A DNA stretch of 5,687 nt from assembly GCA_009665115.1 (NCBI GenBank), contig WJXE01000127.1, positions 1-5,687 of the forward strand, written 5' to 3'. The notes under the pieces were generated by a model. The model was not told the origin of the DNA. It searched no databases and saw only the letters and a program-made list of their open reading frames with translations. Position numbers and translations under genes: made by a program. This DNA comes from Nitrosopumilales archaeon. Its GTDB lineage: Archaea > Thermoproteota > Nitrososphaeria > Nitrososphaerales > Nitrososphaeraceae. This document shows, piece by piece, positions 4,944 through 5,687 of this stretch (positions within the stretch are counted from its first letter, which is position 1; each line of letters opens with the position of its first letter).

Positions 4944-4971
4944 TATTTATCGATTCCTACCCGTGATCCAA

Positions 4972-4997
4972 TTAGATATAATATTTATATTATCTAA
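4972..4997. promoter_or_regulatory. AT-rich near-palindrome in a divergent promoter region
   Basis: TTAGA and TAATAT (4972-4976, 4979-4984) mirror ATATTA and TCTAA (4987-4992, 4993-4997), with a 2-nt TA insertion in the left arm and a TT centre. On the minus strand TATATCTAA gives a TATA box that would start transcription a few bases before the TTG at 4943. A second perfect palindrome, TTGTATACAA, lies at 5003-5012. Either could bind a regulator of the two divergent genes. Confidence 0.45.
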
Positions 4998-5079
4998 GGA
5001 AATTGTATACAAACTACAGCTATCTTACATCAGGAGATAAATGATTAATATTACCCAGTTTAGATAGAATCACTAATCG

Positions 5080-5529
5080 ATGGAAGAACTCGATTTCTTT
5101 GAGGAAATCTGTTTGACTTCATTGTATGCTACTAAAGCAGTCAAGTTTGCAGCTGTCGTCGATTCTAATGGAAAAATGGTAACTGGTAAAATCAGGAGAA
5201 TTCACGGACGCGGACGCGAAGGTTCTGCGAAAATGGCTAACAGTTCTAAATGGACAGGAGGGGGTTACTCATTTTATCACCATTATTTGATTCCATCTCT
5301 AAACAATAGGGCAACAACCTGCTGGTTCGATTGGGGCTCCAATAAATCTCATTTCGAAATAACTGAAATAGCCACTCAGGAAGAGAATAATAATAGGAAG
5401 GTGTTCTTGGCTGTCACGCCACTAACACAAACAAAAGACAAGTTTCTGTGTATATATCTGCAAATGCCATCAGAAACTCCTAATCAACATCAACAAATAA
5501 TATCGAGGCTTTGTGAGGCAATTCAATAA
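5080..5529 (+). CDS. Roadblock-like small protein, resembling the thaumarchaeal DUF6659 group
   Basis: A 149-residue soluble protein. FFEEICLTSLYATKAVKFAA (6-25) followed by VVDSNGKMVTGKI (26-38) looks like the first helix and strand pair of a roadblock/LC7 (profilin-like) fold, and KVFLAVTPL (107-115) with DKFLCIYLQMP (120-130) would be the later strands. This pattern resembles the small DUF6659-type proteins abundant in ammonia-oxidising archaea, whose role is unknown. Roadblock proteins usually act as dimerising regulators of small GTPases or in signalling; no such partner is next to it. Residues about 39-75 form a Gly/Arg-rich and then Tyr/His-rich insertion instead of the acidic stretch I associate with that group, so membership is tentative. 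The ATG at 5080 has no Shine-Dalgarno; ATTAATATT (5044-5052) could be the TATA element with a leader of about 5-8 nt. The C-terminal helix (134-148) is polar. Confidence 0.7.
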   Translation: MEELDFFEEICLTSLYATKAVKFAAVVDSNGKMVTGKIRRIHGRGREGSAKMANSSKWTGGGYSFYHHYLIPSLNNRATTCWFDWGSNKSHFEITEIATQEENNNRKVFLAVTPLTQTKDKFLCIYLQMPSETPNQHQQIISRLCEAIQ

Positions 5530-5572
5530 GCATAATAGCTTTCGGATCGTCAATCTTAACTTTAGATACATG

Positions 5573-5586
5573 TTTGTTGCAACAAA
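5573..5586. promoter_or_regulatory. Perfect 14-bp palindrome TTTGTTGCAACAAA
   Basis: The palindrome lies 43 nt behind the stop of the roadblock-like gene and is followed by a second GTTGC (5591-5595) and a T5 tract (5611-5615). It has no loop, so it looks more like a protein binding site than a terminator, although the T tract could end the upstream transcript. Confidence 0.4.
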
Positions 5587-5636
5587 TAATGTTGCGATAT
5601 TTACGTCCGATTTTTAAGAATATTTGATGTACCGTT

Positions 5637-5665
5637 TATAACTCTCTTTAAATTGTGGAGTTATA
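5637..5665. terminator. 8-bp inverted repeat near the window end
   Basis: TATAACTC (5637-5644) pairs with GAGTTATA (5658-5665) around a 13-nt loop. It could terminate a gene that enters from beyond the right edge on the minus strand or be a regulatory site. No coding region is supported in 5530-5687. Confidence 0.3.
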
Positions 5666-5687
5666 TCCGCATCTTCTGTGCCATGCA

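Overview
The window looks like a piece of an ammonia-oxidising archaeon of the Nitrososphaeria (Thaumarchaeota), most likely a soil-type, AT-rich member related to Nitrososphaera or Nitrosocosmicus. This is inference from: two small zinc-ribbon proteins of a style common in that group, a small protein resembling a thaumarchaeal roadblock-like family, archaeal TATA boxes about 26 nt before start codons, and mostly leaderless starts without Shine-Dalgarno sequences. No rRNA, tRNA, CRISPR array, transposase or integrase was recognised.

Layout. Positions 37-152 hold a GC-rich non-coding segment that folds into nested long helices. A secreted or membrane-anchored polysaccharide deacetylase follows on the minus strand (238-1197). 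It is divergent from a small aromatic-rich protein of unknown function on the plus strand (1373-1597). Positions 1598-2427 have no convincing protein gene. They are clearly richer in GC (about 44% over 1741-2220) than the neighbouring AT-rich genes and contain many complementary segments. The best-defined part, about 1968-2250, has a TATA box at the right distance, a perfect 10-bp helix joining its ends, several internal hairpins and a T6 tract behind it. I read it as a structured non-coding RNA of unknown family.

Next come a zinc-ribbon protein (2428-2718), a 464-residue metallo-beta-lactamase-fold protein with an altered metal motif (2985-4379), and a 53-residue ribbon-helix-helix-like protein (4443-4604). 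A second zinc-ribbon protein lies on the minus strand (4701-4943), read from a TTG start, and a 149-residue roadblock-like protein follows on the plus strand (5080-5529). The last 150 bases hold palindromes only.

The genes do not form an obvious operon or pathway. Most have their own promoter. The only plausible co-transcribed pair is the metallo-beta-lactamase-fold gene and the small DNA-binding-like gene behind it. The most unusual content is the pair of GC-rich, highly structured non-coding segments. All identifications come from reading the sequence; no search or folding program was run.
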